Source: an uncultured Pelagibacteraceae bacterium (lineage in GTDB: Bacteria; Pseudomonadota; Alphaproteobacteria; Pelagibacterales; Pelagibacteraceae). From it: 64,000 bases of DNA. Positions within the stretch are counted from its first letter, which is position 1. Each line of letters starts with the position of its first letter. This document shows, one piece after another, positions 32,899 to 42,102 of this stretch. Below the pieces are notes generated by a model. It had not been told where the DNA came from. It did no database searches and saw nothing but the letters and a program-made list of their open reading frames with translations. The DNA lies in contig CACATS010000001.1 in the NCBI GenBank assembly GCA_902535505.1, positions 1-64,000 on the forward strand, read 5' to 3'. The translations under genes and the position numbers were made by a program.

Positions 32899-34333
32899 TC
32901 ATTTTGCTTTGTTTGAAAATATAAGTCTTCCCTGTTTCTTTTATTTTATAATTATTTGTTTTCCCGTTTGTCCATTTAATTTGTACTTCAAAGTCTTTTT
33001 CACCATTTCTAATTCCATAATGAGCAACAGGTTCCATTTGGCATAGATATCCTGAACCAGAGTCTATTGTTTTAGAATGTTTTCTTAAATTGGACGTTAG
33101 CGTCACTGTTGCTCCTCTAGCTGGAGCTCCATTTTTATTCAAAGCTTTTATTCTTAAATAATTTTTATCTTTTTTTACGTTTGCTTTGTAAAGTGTAAGT
33201 ATTTGATTTCCTGTTTCTCCATGTGCAATTAATAATTCCAAAATTCCGTCTTTATCGATATCTGCTACAGCAGCACCAGTTCCAAGACCATTTGCTTCAG
33301 AGTTAGATGTAATATTAATTTCCTCTAGTTTACCATTTTCTTTAACCTTAAATAATTTATTTGGTTCACCGATATTATTTAGAAATATTTCATCATATCC
33401 ATCATTATCAAAATCAGCTGAGATAACTGTTCGAATTTTAGATGGTCTTTTAAAGTTGGTATCTGCAATGTCTTTATAAGAGTTTTCTTTCCTTATAAAA
33501 ATACGATGTTCTCCATCCCAATTTCCACTAACAATATCTAATTGACCTCTGTACAAAATATCACTTAACGCAGTACCTCTTCCATTTTCATAAGGGTCTA
33601 AAACATTGTACCCTGATGCCACATCATAAAAAACACCATCAACATTTTTATATAAAAAATTTACTCCTCTTTCATTAGCTGCGAAAATATCAATATTGTT
33701 TGATAATATATGGCCAGCAACGACTGCTCTTCCACCAGTTATTTTATTCAAGCCAAACTCTGCTGCCCTATCTTTTATTCTTCCCTTAAACTTTTCATAA
33801 AATCTTGTTGGACCACCATAATTAGCAACATAAATACCATATTTTCCATTTCCTTTTCTATCTACACATACAACGGAACGACCGGCTGTGAAGTTTAAAT
33901 CAATTTGATTTTTCTTTTGTTCAAAAATGTCAGAAAATTTTTTATTTTTTAGATCTATTAATCGGTCGGAATATTGCTTTTCACCACTAAAAGTATCAGT
34001 ATTTAAAAAATAAATCTCTTCATACCCGTCAGAGTCAATATCGCAAGCAGCTACACCAATAGTAAAACTTCTTTTATCTGCAAACTTAGCATCATTTACA
34101 ATATTTATTAGTTTATTATTTTTGTATGACAAAGCTAAATTTTCACTTCCAAAACCAGCTACTATAAATTCATAAGTGCCGTCGTTATCAACATCAGCCA
34201 CAGAAATACCATATCTGAGACTTTCATAGTTGTTTTCTATTAAATCAGTAATGTCATTAAAAAAATTAGCCGATGCACTTTTAATTGAAATAAAAATAAA
34301 TAGTATTGAAACGAAGACAGTTTTTATTTTCAT
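32882..34333 (-). CDS. FG-GAP/VCBS-repeat, ASPIC/UnbV-domain (CRTAC1-like) exported protein
   Basis: A 483-residue exported protein with a signal peptide (VSILFIFISIKSASA, about 8-22). It carries several FG-GAP/VCBS repeats with calcium-type loops: DVDNDGTYEFIVAG at about 46-59, DIDSDGYEEIYFLN at about 98-111, DFDNDGYDEIFLNN at about 302-315 and DIDKDGILELLIAH near 353. The C-terminal part (about 390-470, LRIKALNKNGAPARGATVTL and HYGIRNGEKD) is the ASPIC/UnbV domain of CRTAC1 proteins. The likely form is a secreted beta-propeller. Role and partner are unknown. Confidence 0.88.
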   Translation of the reverse strand: MKIKTVFVSILFIFISIKSASANFFNDITDLIENNYESLRYGISVADVDNDGTYEFIVAGFGSENLALSYKNNKLINIVNDAKFADKRSFTIGVAACDIDSDGYEEIYFLNTDTFSGEKQYSDRLIDLKNKKFSDIFEQKKNQIDLNFTAGRSVVCVDRKGNGKYGIYVANYGGPTRFYEKFKGRIKDRAAEFGLNKITGGRAVVAGHILSNNIDIFAANERGVNFLYKNVDGVFYDVASGYNVLDPYENGRGTALSDILYRGQLDIVSGNWDGEHRIFIRKENSYKDIADTNFKRPSKIRTVISADFDNDGYDEIFLNNIGEPNKLFKVKENGKLEEINITSNSEANGLGTGAAVADIDKDGILELLIAHGETGNQILTLYKANVKKDKNYLRIKALNKNGAPARGATVTLTSNLRKHSKTIDSGSGYLCQMEPVAHYGIRNGEKDFEVQIKWTNGKTNNYKIKETGKTYIFKQSKMTISPS

Positions 34334-34339
34334 TAAATA

Positions 34340-34732
34340 CTACTGTAGTATTTTCCAAGTTCCACTTGCAGAGGCTACTATGTCGCTTGAATTAGAAATT
34401 TCACAAGAAATAAAAACAAGTGTTTTAGTTTTTTTTAATATTTTTACTTTCCCAACAAGTTTATCACCAAGTTGGCCTACTGAGATAAATTTCATATCTA
34501 AATTAATTGTTACACATCTCCTGTCACCAGCAACTCTATGTGCAGCAGTCCCCATGCCAGTATCAGCAATAGTAGAGAGGAATCCACCATGTGCAATTTT
34601 ACCAGTGTTTAAATGAATTTCTTTAACTTCTATCGTAAAATCATATTGAGTCTCGCTAATCTTTTTTAGTTCTAACCCACCGAGATGTTTCATAAATCCT
34701 TTATTAGATTCGTCCATAATTTTTTTTACCAT
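34340..34732 (-). CDS. PaaI/hotdog-fold thioesterase
   Basis: The 130-residue protein is a single hotdog domain of the PaaI/YbgC-like acyl-CoA thioesterase group. NTGKIAHGGFLSTIADTGMG at about residues 42-61 contains the HGG element and the Asp of the active site. VTINLDMKFISVGQLGDKL follows near 74-92. The start could be ATG 34732, overlapping the transporter gene by 29 bases, or ATG 34717. The substrate is unknown; a general housekeeping thioesterase is the likely role. Confidence 0.87.
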   Translation of the reverse strand: MVKKIMDESNKGFMKHLGGLELKKISETQYDFTIEVKEIHLNTGKIAHGGFLSTIADTGMGTAAHRVAGDRRCVTINLDMKFISVGQLGDKLVGKVKILKKTKTLVFISCEISNSSDIVASASGTWKILQ

Positions 34733-35606
34733 ACATTGGTATCAATTGTGAAAATATTACTGCTAATAAAATAATCATTATACCAAATACTTTTATTTCA
34801 CTTAAAAACTGATCTAAAAGTATCCATCCAAAAATTGAAGCAAACACTCCCTCAAGCGAAAATATAATTGCTACAGATGCAGGAGATAAAACTCTTTGAG
34901 CATATGCTTGAAGCATAAAAGCAACTCCACTAGATAATATTCCAGCGTAAAGTAACTCTGTAATTTCTTTTGAAATTAAATTGATTGTCACTGTCTCAAA
35001 AGTTAATGCAGGAAAAGAGCAAAATATACCTGCAACTAAACATTGAAAAGTTGCAATTGCTATCGGAAAATTGAAAATTTTCAAAACTTTATAAATAAAG
35101 ATTATGTGAAAAGCCCAAAAAAATGCTCCTATGATGACTAGCATGTCACCAAATCTTACATCATAATTTTTAATTTCACTTAAAAGCAATCCACCTATTA
35201 AACAAAGCATAACGGAAGGCCAAATAGATGGGTGAATTTTTATTGAAAAAATAAAATAAGAAATTAACGGGACTATGACAACATAAAGAACAGTAAAGAC
35301 CGCAGAGTTAGCAATGTCCGTATAAAGAAGTGAAACTTGCTGAAGTATATTTGCCATTCCAAAAATTGAGCCTAGTATTAATGTAAAAAAAAAGACTTTT
35401 CTTAAATTAAAATTGATCTTTTTAATTTCGTTAAATTCAAAATATATGAAAAAAGGCAGTAATCCCAAAAACCCTAAAAATAATCTTACAGCACAAAATG
35501 TATAAGGTCCAATAAAGTCCATTCCTGTATCTTGGGCAACAAAAGTTGTTCCCCAAAGAAACGAACACGCAAGAGCACAAGATATAGGGATCAAATTATT
35601 CTTCAT
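34704..35606 (-). CDS. DMT-superfamily (EamA) transporter
   Basis: A 300-residue, ten-segment membrane protein with two EamA repeats. The first begins ISCALACSFLWGTTFVAQDTG at about 7-27. The second begins near residue 150 (GDMLVIIGAFFWAFHIIFIY), and LSPASVAIIFSLEGVFASIFGW at about 244-265 is the usual last-repeat motif. Members export or import amino acids and other metabolites; the substrate is unknown. I use ATG 35606, since the longer frame adds 21 polar, Cys-containing residues inside the E2 gene. Confidence 0.87.
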   Translation of the reverse strand: MKNNLIPISCALACSFLWGTTFVAQDTGMDFIGPYTFCAVRLFLGFLGLLPFFIYFEFNEIKKINFNLRKVFFFTLILGSIFGMANILQQVSLLYTDIANSAVFTVLYVVIVPLISYFIFSIKIHPSIWPSVMLCLIGGLLLSEIKNYDVRFGDMLVIIGAFFWAFHIIFIYKVLKIFNFPIAIATFQCLVAGIFCSFPALTFETVTINLISKEITELLYAGILSSGVAFMLQAYAQRVLSPASVAIIFSLEGVFASIFGWILLDQFLSEIKVFGIMIILLAVIFSQLIPMYGKKNYGRI

Positions 35607-35629
35607 GACCCTTACTAATTTAATTTGAT

Positions 35630-36889
35630 CTATACAGCAAGCTTGAAAGCAAAGTCTTTGCCAAGGCATTTACTAAGATAAACGCAAAACCTAGCACCCT
35701 CCGCACCATCTATTATTCTATGGTCGTATGAAAGTGAAATAGGTAAAATTTTTCTTGAAACAAATTTGTCTTTAACTTTTATTAATCTATCAAAACTTTT
35801 TCCAACCCCAAGTATCGCTACTTCAGGAGGGTTTATAATTGGGGTGAAGAAAGTTCCTCCAATACCACCCAAGCTTGATATCGTCATTGAACCGCCAAAA
35901 AATTCCTTCTTATCAATTTTCAGATCTCTGCAAAGTCTACTAGTTTTTCGTAAAGCGCTTCCAATTTCTTTTATACTCATTTGATCAACATCTCTTATTT
36001 TAGGTACCATAAGACCGTGAGGAGTGTCTACTGCAAAACCAACATGAAAATATTTTTTATAAATAATTTTGTCGTTAGCACTATCAATTGAAGCATTAAA
36101 ATTTGGAAATTTTTTCAAAGTACTTACAAGTGCTTTTGCTATAAAAGCAAGAGGTGTCACTTTTATTTTTTCACCAGTATAGTAATCATATAATGATGAT
36201 CTAAATTGCTCCATTTCTGTTATATCAACTTCATCATGCTGTGTTACATGGGGAATTTCAGTCCAAGATCTTACTAAGTGAGGACCAGATAATCTTTTAA
36301 CTCTTGGTATATCTTTTAATTCGATTTCACCAAACTCTTCGTGCGGATACTCTTCTTTATGAACTTTCTTTTCTACTTTCCCGCCGCTGACTGTAACCTG
36401 AGATCTTACAAAATTTTTAACATCTTCCTCGGAAACTCTACCACCTCTTTGAGAACCAGGTATTTCAACTACATTTGTACCTAACTCTCTTGCAAATTTT
36501 CTAACTTTTGGACTAGCTGACTTACTACCTGATTGCGATGTAGGTACTACAGGAATAATTACTTTTTGTTTCTGAGGTTTGGTTTCTTTTATTTCTGACT
36601 TCTCTACTTTTTTTTGCTCACTGACTGCTTCTTTTTTTTCCTCAGTAGTACTCTCAGCATTAAGATTAAGAATTAAGTCTCCTTTGTTGACTTTATCACC
36701 CACTTTAATATTTATTTTTTCAATAACTCCCTCATGCGTTGATGGTACTTCAACACTTGATTTGTCACTTTCCAATGTAATAAGAGAGTCATTTTTTTTT
36801 ATTTGTTGACCTTCTTTGACCAGAACTTCAATAATCTCCACGTCCTTGAAGTCACCCATATCTGGAACTAAAATTTTTGTACTAGCCAT
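35630..36889 (-). CDS. aceF: Pyruvate dehydrogenase E2, dihydrolipoamide acetyltransferase
   Basis: E2 transfers the acetyl group from lipoate to CoA and forms the core of the pyruvate dehydrogenase complex. A single lipoyl domain spans about residues 3-75, with the lipoylated Lys in TLESDKSSVEVPS at about 38-50. A Lys/Glu linker follows, then a peripheral subunit-binding domain at about 125-160 (ASPKVRKFARELG, RGGRVSEEDV). The catalytic domain covers about 190-419, with LSYDHRIIDGAEGARF at about 387-402 containing the active-site His and Asp. It follows the E1 gene by two bases. E3 is not in the window. Confidence 0.95.
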   Translation of the reverse strand: MASTKILVPDMGDFKDVEIIEVLVKEGQQIKKNDSLITLESDKSSVEVPSTHEGVIEKINIKVGDKVNKGDLILNLNAESTTEEKKEAVSEQKKVEKSEIKETKPQKQKVIIPVVPTSQSGSKSASPKVRKFARELGTNVVEIPGSQRGGRVSEEDVKNFVRSQVTVSGGKVEKKVHKEEYPHEEFGEIELKDIPRVKRLSGPHLVRSWTEIPHVTQHDEVDITEMEQFRSSLYDYYTGEKIKVTPLAFIAKALVSTLKKFPNFNASIDSANDKIIYKKYFHVGFAVDTPHGLMVPKIRDVDQMSIKEIGSALRKTSRLCRDLKIDKKEFFGGSMTISSLGGIGGTFFTPIINPPEVAILGVGKSFDRLIKVKDKFVSRKILPISLSYDHRIIDGAEGARFCVYLSKCLGKDFAFKLAV

Positions 36890-36891
36890 AT

Positions 36892-39800
36892 CTACAATTT
36901 AGATGGAAAATCTCTATCTTTATCAATTTTAAATTTTTTGATTGCACTTTCAGCCTTCTTGGTTTCAATTAACTGCTCTTTTGCTAGAGCACTTAATGTA
37001 TAGGCAACTATGTGTTCTTTATCGACTTCGAAAAATTTTCTTAGATTTTTTCTGGTATCACTTCTTCCATAACCATCTGTCCCTAAAGAGTAAAAAGGTT
37101 TTTCCGTGTAAGGTCTTATTTGATCTGAAAATGATCTAGTGTAATCCGATGCAGCAATAACTGGTCCATCTGTTTTTTCTAAACACTTTTGAACATATGA
37201 TTTTTTCTTTTTTTCATTTGGATTTAATAAGTTCCATCTCTCAGTTTCCATACCGTCTTTTCTTAATTCATTGAAGCTAGTAACACTCCATACATCAGAG
37301 TCTACACCATAATCTTTTGATAAAATTTCTGCAGCAGCAATTATTTCTCTTAAAATTGTTCCCGAACCTAAAAGCTGCACCTTAGTTTTATTCTTGTTGT
37401 TATTTTCTTTAAATAAATACATTCCCTTTAGAATTCCTTCATTGGAACCCTTTGGCTTTTCTGGGTGAGAATAATTTTCGTTCATTGCAGTGATGTAGTA
37501 GAAAATATTTTCTTTTTTCTCATGCATTCTTTTTAGTCCGTCTCTTAATATTACAGCCATTTCGTAAGCAAATGTAGGATCATAACTAATACAGTTTGGA
37601 ATATTCGATGCTAATAAATGACTATGACCATCTTGGTGCTGAAGTCCTTCTCCAGCTAAAGTAGTTCTCCCTGCAGTAGCCCCAATCAAGAAACCTCTTG
37701 CTTGAGAGTCTCCAGCGGCCCATGCTAAATCTCCAACCCTTTGAAAACCAAACATAGAGTAGAAAATATAAATCGGTATCATTTCTAAATCGTGATTTGT
37801 GTAAGCAGTACCAGCTGCAATCCAAGAAGACATTGCTCCCGACTCGTTTATACCCTCTTCTAATACTTGACCACTTTTATCTTCCCTGTAAGAACTTAAT
37901 TGTTCTGAGTCCACGGGCTCATATTTTTGACCTTCATGCGCATATATTCCTATCTTTTGGAAGAATCCCTCCATACCAAAAGTTCTTGCTTCGTCTGGAA
38001 TAATAGGAACTAATCTTGGTGATATATTTTTATCTCTTAGTAACGCAGTTAACATTCTAACTAATGCCATGGTAGTTGACATTTCTTTATCTCCTGTAGA
38101 TTTCATAAAATTATCGAAAATTTCTTTAGGTGGAGCTTTTATTTGTTTTGCAAAAGAAGATCTTTCTGGAATAAAACCACCAAGCTTTACTCTTTGAGCT
38201 TTTAGATACTTTATTTCTTCAGAGTTTTCATCTGGTTTATAATACTCAATGTTTTTTACCTGTTTATCAGTAAGAGGCACACCAAATCTATCTCTATAAT
38301 AAAGTAAATCCTCCTCATCTAATTTTTTTTGTTGGTGGGTTGTATTAATACTTTCACCAGATTTTCCCATACCATAACCTTTTATGGTTTTGGCAAGAAT
38401 GACTGTTGGAGAACCGGTATGTTGCATTGCTGAATGATAAGCTGCGTAAACTTTGTGAGGATCATGACCTCCTCTATTTAATCTCCATATATCTTTATCT
38501 GTCATTGTAGAGACCATTTCTTTTAATTCCTGATACTTACCAAAGAATTTCTCTCTTACATATAAACCGTCCTTCGCTTTAAAAGCTTGATATTCTCCAT
38601 CGACACATTCGTTCATTCTTTTTACAAGTAGGCCAGACTTATCTTTCATCAAAAGCTTATCCCAATAAGATCCCCAAATAACTTTGATAACATTCCAACC
38701 GGTTCCTCTAAAACTTCCCTCGAGCTCTTGAATAATTTTTCCATTGCCTCTAACAGGGCCATCAAGTCTTTGAAGATTACAATTAATTACAAAGATCAAA
38801 TTATCTAATTTTTCTCTTGCAGCTAGACCAATTGCTCCCATAGACTCTGGTTCATCCATTTCTCCGTCTCCTAAGAATACCCAAATTTTTCGACCCTCAT
38901 CTTTGACTAAACCTCTATTGATTAGATATTTTAAGAACCGAGCTTGATAAATTGCCATGATAGGACCAAGACCCATTGATACCGTTGGAAACTGCCAAAA
39001 GTCAGGCATCAACCAAGGGTGAGGATAAGATGAAAGACCATCTTTGCCAACTTCTTGTCTAAAACCATCCAACTGATTAGCTGTGAGCCTTCCCTCTAAA
39101 AAGGCTCTTGCATACATACCTGGAGCTGAGTGACCTTGAAAATAAATTAAGTCTCCACCAAACTTGTTATTTTTTGCTCTCCAAAAATGATTCATACCAA
39201 CGTCATACAATGTTGCTGCTGATGCAAAAGTCCCAATGTGTCCACCTAACTCAGAACTTTTCTTATTTGCCTTTACAACCATGGCAGCAGCATTCCATCT
39301 AATAATTGCTCTTAATTTTTTTTCAATATTTTGATCACCTGGGGATTTAGCTTCTGCCTCTGGCGGTATAGTATTTATGTACGGAGTTGTTCTAGTATCA
39401 GGCAAAACTAATCCTGATTTGTATGCTTGATCGATAACTTTATTTAATAGATAGCTTGCTCTTGGTGCACCATCAGTTTCAATTACAGAATTTAACGACT
39501 CTATCCATTCATTTGTTTCAATAGGGTCAATATCATCTTTTGAAGCTGGCTCTGCGAAAACTTTCTTAACCTGTTTTACGGGATTTAAGTTGCCATTTTT
39601 TTTAGGCTGTTCTTGAATTAATTCTTCTTTAACTTCTTCTTTTTTAATTTCTTGTTTTGGTGCAGAGGCTGCTTGACCGTTTTCTATAGTTGCTAATAAA
39701 CTTCCCTCGGATACTTTATCTCCAATTTTTACTTTTAAATCTTTTATTTGGCCCGCTGAAGGCGATGGAATCTCGACACTAGATTTATCGCTCTCGATTG

Positions 39801-39909
39801 TGACTATCGGATCGTTTTTATTTATTTCATCACCAGGTTTGACTAAAATTTCTATAACTTCGACGTCTTTAAAATCACCTATATCCGGAACTGAAATATT
39901 TTGAGCCAT
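36892..39909 (-). CDS. aceE: Pyruvate dehydrogenase E1, homodimeric type, with N-terminal lipoyl domain
   Basis: E1 decarboxylates pyruvate with thiamine diphosphate and acetylates lipoate. Residues from about 120 on are the AceE-type enzyme: GGHIGTFASAATLYDVGMNH, then FQGHSAPGMYARAFLEGRLT, and the ThDP motif GDGEMDEPESMGAIGLAARE near 352-371. Unlike standard AceE (about 885 residues), residues 1-78 form a lipoyl domain (MAQNISVPDIGDF, lipoyl Lys in TIESDKSSVEIPS), joined by a charged linker. The start is ATG 39909 (1005 residues); a frame nine codons longer is rejected. It precedes E2 with a two-base gap. Confidence 0.94.
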   Translation of the reverse strand: MAQNISVPDIGDFKDVEVIEILVKPGDEINKNDPIVTIESDKSSVEIPSPSAGQIKDLKVKIGDKVSEGSLLATIENGQAASAPKQEIKKEEVKEELIQEQPKKNGNLNPVKQVKKVFAEPASKDDIDPIETNEWIESLNSVIETDGAPRASYLLNKVIDQAYKSGLVLPDTRTTPYINTIPPEAEAKSPGDQNIEKKLRAIIRWNAAAMVVKANKKSSELGGHIGTFASAATLYDVGMNHFWRAKNNKFGGDLIYFQGHSAPGMYARAFLEGRLTANQLDGFRQEVGKDGLSSYPHPWLMPDFWQFPTVSMGLGPIMAIYQARFLKYLINRGLVKDEGRKIWVFLGDGEMDEPESMGAIGLAAREKLDNLIFVINCNLQRLDGPVRGNGKIIQELEGSFRGTGWNVIKVIWGSYWDKLLMKDKSGLLVKRMNECVDGEYQAFKAKDGLYVREKFFGKYQELKEMVSTMTDKDIWRLNRGGHDPHKVYAAYHSAMQHTGSPTVILAKTIKGYGMGKSGESINTTHQQKKLDEEDLLYYRDRFGVPLTDKQVKNIEYYKPDENSEEIKYLKAQRVKLGGFIPERSSFAKQIKAPPKEIFDNFMKSTGDKEMSTTMALVRMLTALLRDKNISPRLVPIIPDEARTFGMEGFFQKIGIYAHEGQKYEPVDSEQLSSYREDKSGQVLEEGINESGAMSSWIAAGTAYTNHDLEMIPIYIFYSMFGFQRVGDLAWAAGDSQARGFLIGATAGRTTLAGEGLQHQDGHSHLLASNIPNCISYDPTFAYEMAVILRDGLKRMHEKKENIFYYITAMNENYSHPEKPKGSNEGILKGMYLFKENNNKNKTKVQLLGSGTILREIIAAAEILSKDYGVDSDVWSVTSFNELRKDGMETERWNLLNPNEKKKKSYVQKCLEKTDGPVIAASDYTRSFSDQIRPYTEKPFYSLGTDGYGRSDTRKNLRKFFEVDKEHIVAYTLSALAKEQLIETKKAESAIKKFKIDKDRDFPSKL

Positions 39910-39966
39910 ATCTCTATTATAAACTGGAAGGAACATATAAAAAAGTTATTGAATAATAAACTAGAA

Positions 39967-39996
39967 AGTATAGCGCCTATTAGTTGAATAGTTCAA
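39967..39996 (-). promoter_or_regulatory. Probable promoter of aceE-aceF
   Basis: On the minus strand TTGAAC (39996-39991), an 18-base spacer and TATACT (39972-39967) form a good sigma-70 promoter, starting transcripts near 39960, about 50 bases before the aceE ATG. The remaining part of this 267-base gap (39910-40176) also holds two copies of AATGGTT (40034-40040 and 40054-40060) and the hairpin before the next gene. Confidence 0.6.
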
Positions 39997-40154
39997 TTTT
40001 TGACACATTTTTTGCCATTTTTTGTCACCTCTGAATGGTTCTATTAGTTATGAAATGGTTATTTAGTTTATTGTTCAAAAAGAGACAAATAAGAAGCAAT
40101 CAAGGTCAAATTGTTCAGAAATTTCTATTAAAAAAATATCTATTAAGGTAATTT

Positions 40155-40179
40155 CATAAGAGCTAAATTAGCTCTTATG
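40155..40179 (+). promoter_or_regulatory. Hairpin spanning the start codon of the acetoacetyl-CoA synthetase gene
   Basis: CATAAGAGCT (40155-40164) and AGCTCTTATG (40170-40179) are perfect complements around an AAATT loop. The last three bases are the ATG itself. A possible Shine-Dalgarno (AAGGTA, 40145-40150) lies just 5' of the stem, about 27 bases from the ATG in linear distance, but near it if the hairpin forms. No T run follows, so it is not a terminator. Confidence 0.65.
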
Positions 40180-42102
40180 AATGAACCATTGTGGCAACCT
40201 TCTGAAAAATTAAAAGAAAACTCTTTATTAAGAGATTTTTGTAAGTTTATAAATTTTAAATCACCGAAAAATTTTAAAGAAATTTGGCAATGGTCAATTG
40301 ATAATCCGGAGGAGTTTTGGTCAAAGTTTTGGGATTATTCAAAAATTATCGGAGTAAAGGGATCTGAAATAATAAAAAAAAATAAAGTTTTTAATAAAAC
40401 AAAATTTTTTTCTGACTCAAAATTAAATTATGCAGAGAATATTTTAAGAAAAAAATCTAATGAATTAGCTATAAACTTTCTGTCTGAAAAAGGTTTTGAA
40501 GAAAATATTAAATGGAATGATTTGTATGAAAAAGTTTGTAAATTCTCATCTTATCTCAAAAAACTTAACCTTCAAAAAGGAGATAGAGTTGCGGCTTACG
40601 TACCAAATAAAATTGAGTCTATTATTTGTTTTTTAGCATGTGCTAAGAATGGAATTATATGGTCTTCTTGCTCACCAGACTTTGGAGTTCAGGGTGTTGT
40701 TGATAGGTTTAAACAGATTAAACCAAAAGTTTTAATAACTTGTGATTACTATTACTACAATGGAAAAAAAATAAATATTCTAGATAAGGTTGACTTAATT
40801 CTCAAAGAGATGCCATCAATAAAAAAAGTGATTGCATACAATTATAACAATAAAGAAAAAGAAGATTTAAAAAACTTTATTAATTTTGAGAAGACTTTAA
40901 ATGGTAATTTAGATGAAATTTTTGAAAGATTCGATTTTGATCATCCCATTTATATTCTTTTTTCAAGCGGTACAACAGGAAAACCAAAATGCATCACCCA
41001 TGGGGCAGGAAATGTATTAATAGAACATAATAAAGAGTTTATACTTCATTGCGATATAAGAGACAATGAAAAGCTATTTTACTACACCACTACAGGCTGG
41101 ATGATGTGGAATTGGTTAGTTGGAGGACTAGCAACAGGATCATCAATTTTTCTTTTTGACGGAGCTCCAATATATCCAAAAATAGATGTTCTTCTTGAGT
41201 ATTGCCAGGATAAAAAAATTAATTTATTTGGTGTAAGTGCAAAATATATCGATCACCTAAAAAATGAAAAATATAATAGTAAGAAGTTAGATTTAAATTC
41301 TTTAAAAATTATTACTTCAACTGGCTCACCTTTAGCAGAGGAGAGTTTTAAATATGTATACAACAATATTAAGAAAGATGTTCACTTAGCCTCTATTGCT
41401 GGCGGAACTGATTTAGTCGGATGTTTGGTGCTAGGAAATCTTTTCTCTAATGTTCACAAAGGAGAAATACAAGGGCAAAGTTTGGGAATTGCAGTAGATG
41501 TTTTCACCGATGAAGGGAAAAGTGCTCAGGACGGAGATAAAGGAGAATTAGTTGTTAAACAACCTTTTCCTTCCATGCCAGTGAAGTTTTGGGGAGATGA
41601 CGATGGTAAAAAATATCACAAAGCTTACTTCACAAAATTTGAAAATATTTGGTATCACGGAGATTTCATTGAGAAAACTGATAAGAATGGATTTATTATG
41701 CGCGGAAGATCTGATGCTACATTAAATCCAGGAGGAGTACGAATTGGAACTTCCGAAATTTACCAGCAAGTTGAAGATGTAGATTTTATTACTGAGGGAT
41801 TAGTTATTGGCCAAAACTTTGATGACGATGTAAGAATTATTTTATTTGTTACTACCAAAGACAATCAGGAAATTGATGACGAAAAAGTAAGATTAATTAA
41901 ATCTAGAATAAGAAAAAACTGCTCTCCTAAACATGTGCCTGCAATGATTATTAAAGTTCCAGAAATACCAAGAACAAAAAGTGGAAAAATCGTAGAGCTG
42001 GCAGTTAAACAGATTATTAATGGTGAAAAAATTAATAATAAAGAAGCGATAGCAAATCCTAAAGCACTTAAATACTTTGAAAATTTACCACAATTAGACT
42101 AA
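40177..42102 (+). CDS. Acetoacetate-CoA ligase (acetoacetyl-CoA synthetase)
   Basis: A 641-residue ANL enzyme of the acetoacetyl-CoA synthetase family, activating acetoacetate (or another short acid) at ATP cost. The N-terminal ACS-type region has LPYAENIL-like LNYAENIL. ILFSSGTTGKPKCITHGAG at about 261-279 is the ATP loop, and TTTGWMMWNWLVGGLATGS near 303-321 is highly typical of this family. WYHGDFIEKTDKNGFIMRGR at about 489-508 and PRTKSGKIVELAVK near 608-621 contain the hinge and catalytic Lys. Nearby thiolase could convert the product to acetyl-CoA. Confidence 0.92.
   Translation: MNEPLWQPSEKLKENSLLRDFCKFINFKSPKNFKEIWQWSIDNPEEFWSKFWDYSKIIGVKGSEIIKKNKVFNKTKFFSDSKLNYAENILRKKSNELAINFLSEKGFEENIKWNDLYEKVCKFSSYLKKLNLQKGDRVAAYVPNKIESIICFLACAKNGIIWSSCSPDFGVQGVVDRFKQIKPKVLITCDYYYYNGKKINILDKVDLILKEMPSIKKVIAYNYNNKEKEDLKNFINFEKTLNGNLDEIFERFDFDHPIYILFSSGTTGKPKCITHGAGNVLIEHNKEFILHCDIRDNEKLFYYTTTGWMMWNWLVGGLATGSSIFLFDGAPIYPKIDVLLEYCQDKKINLFGVSAKYIDHLKNEKYNSKKLDLNSLKIITSTGSPLAEESFKYVYNNIKKDVHLASIAGGTDLVGCLVLGNLFSNVHKGEIQGQSLGIAVDVFTDEGKSAQDGDKGELVVKQPFPSMPVKFWGDDDGKKYHKAYFTKFENIWYHGDFIEKTDKNGFIMRGRSDATLNPGGVRIGTSEIYQQVEDVDFITEGLVIGQNFDDDVRIILFVTTKDNQEIDDEKVRLIKSRIRKNCSPKHVPAMIIKVPEIPRTKSGKIVELAVKQIINGEKINNKEAIANPKALKYFENLPQLD

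Noticed and set aside
34230-34616. 128-residue plus-strand frame
   Set aside because: Shadow of the FG-GAP and thioesterase genes; no start signal or family.
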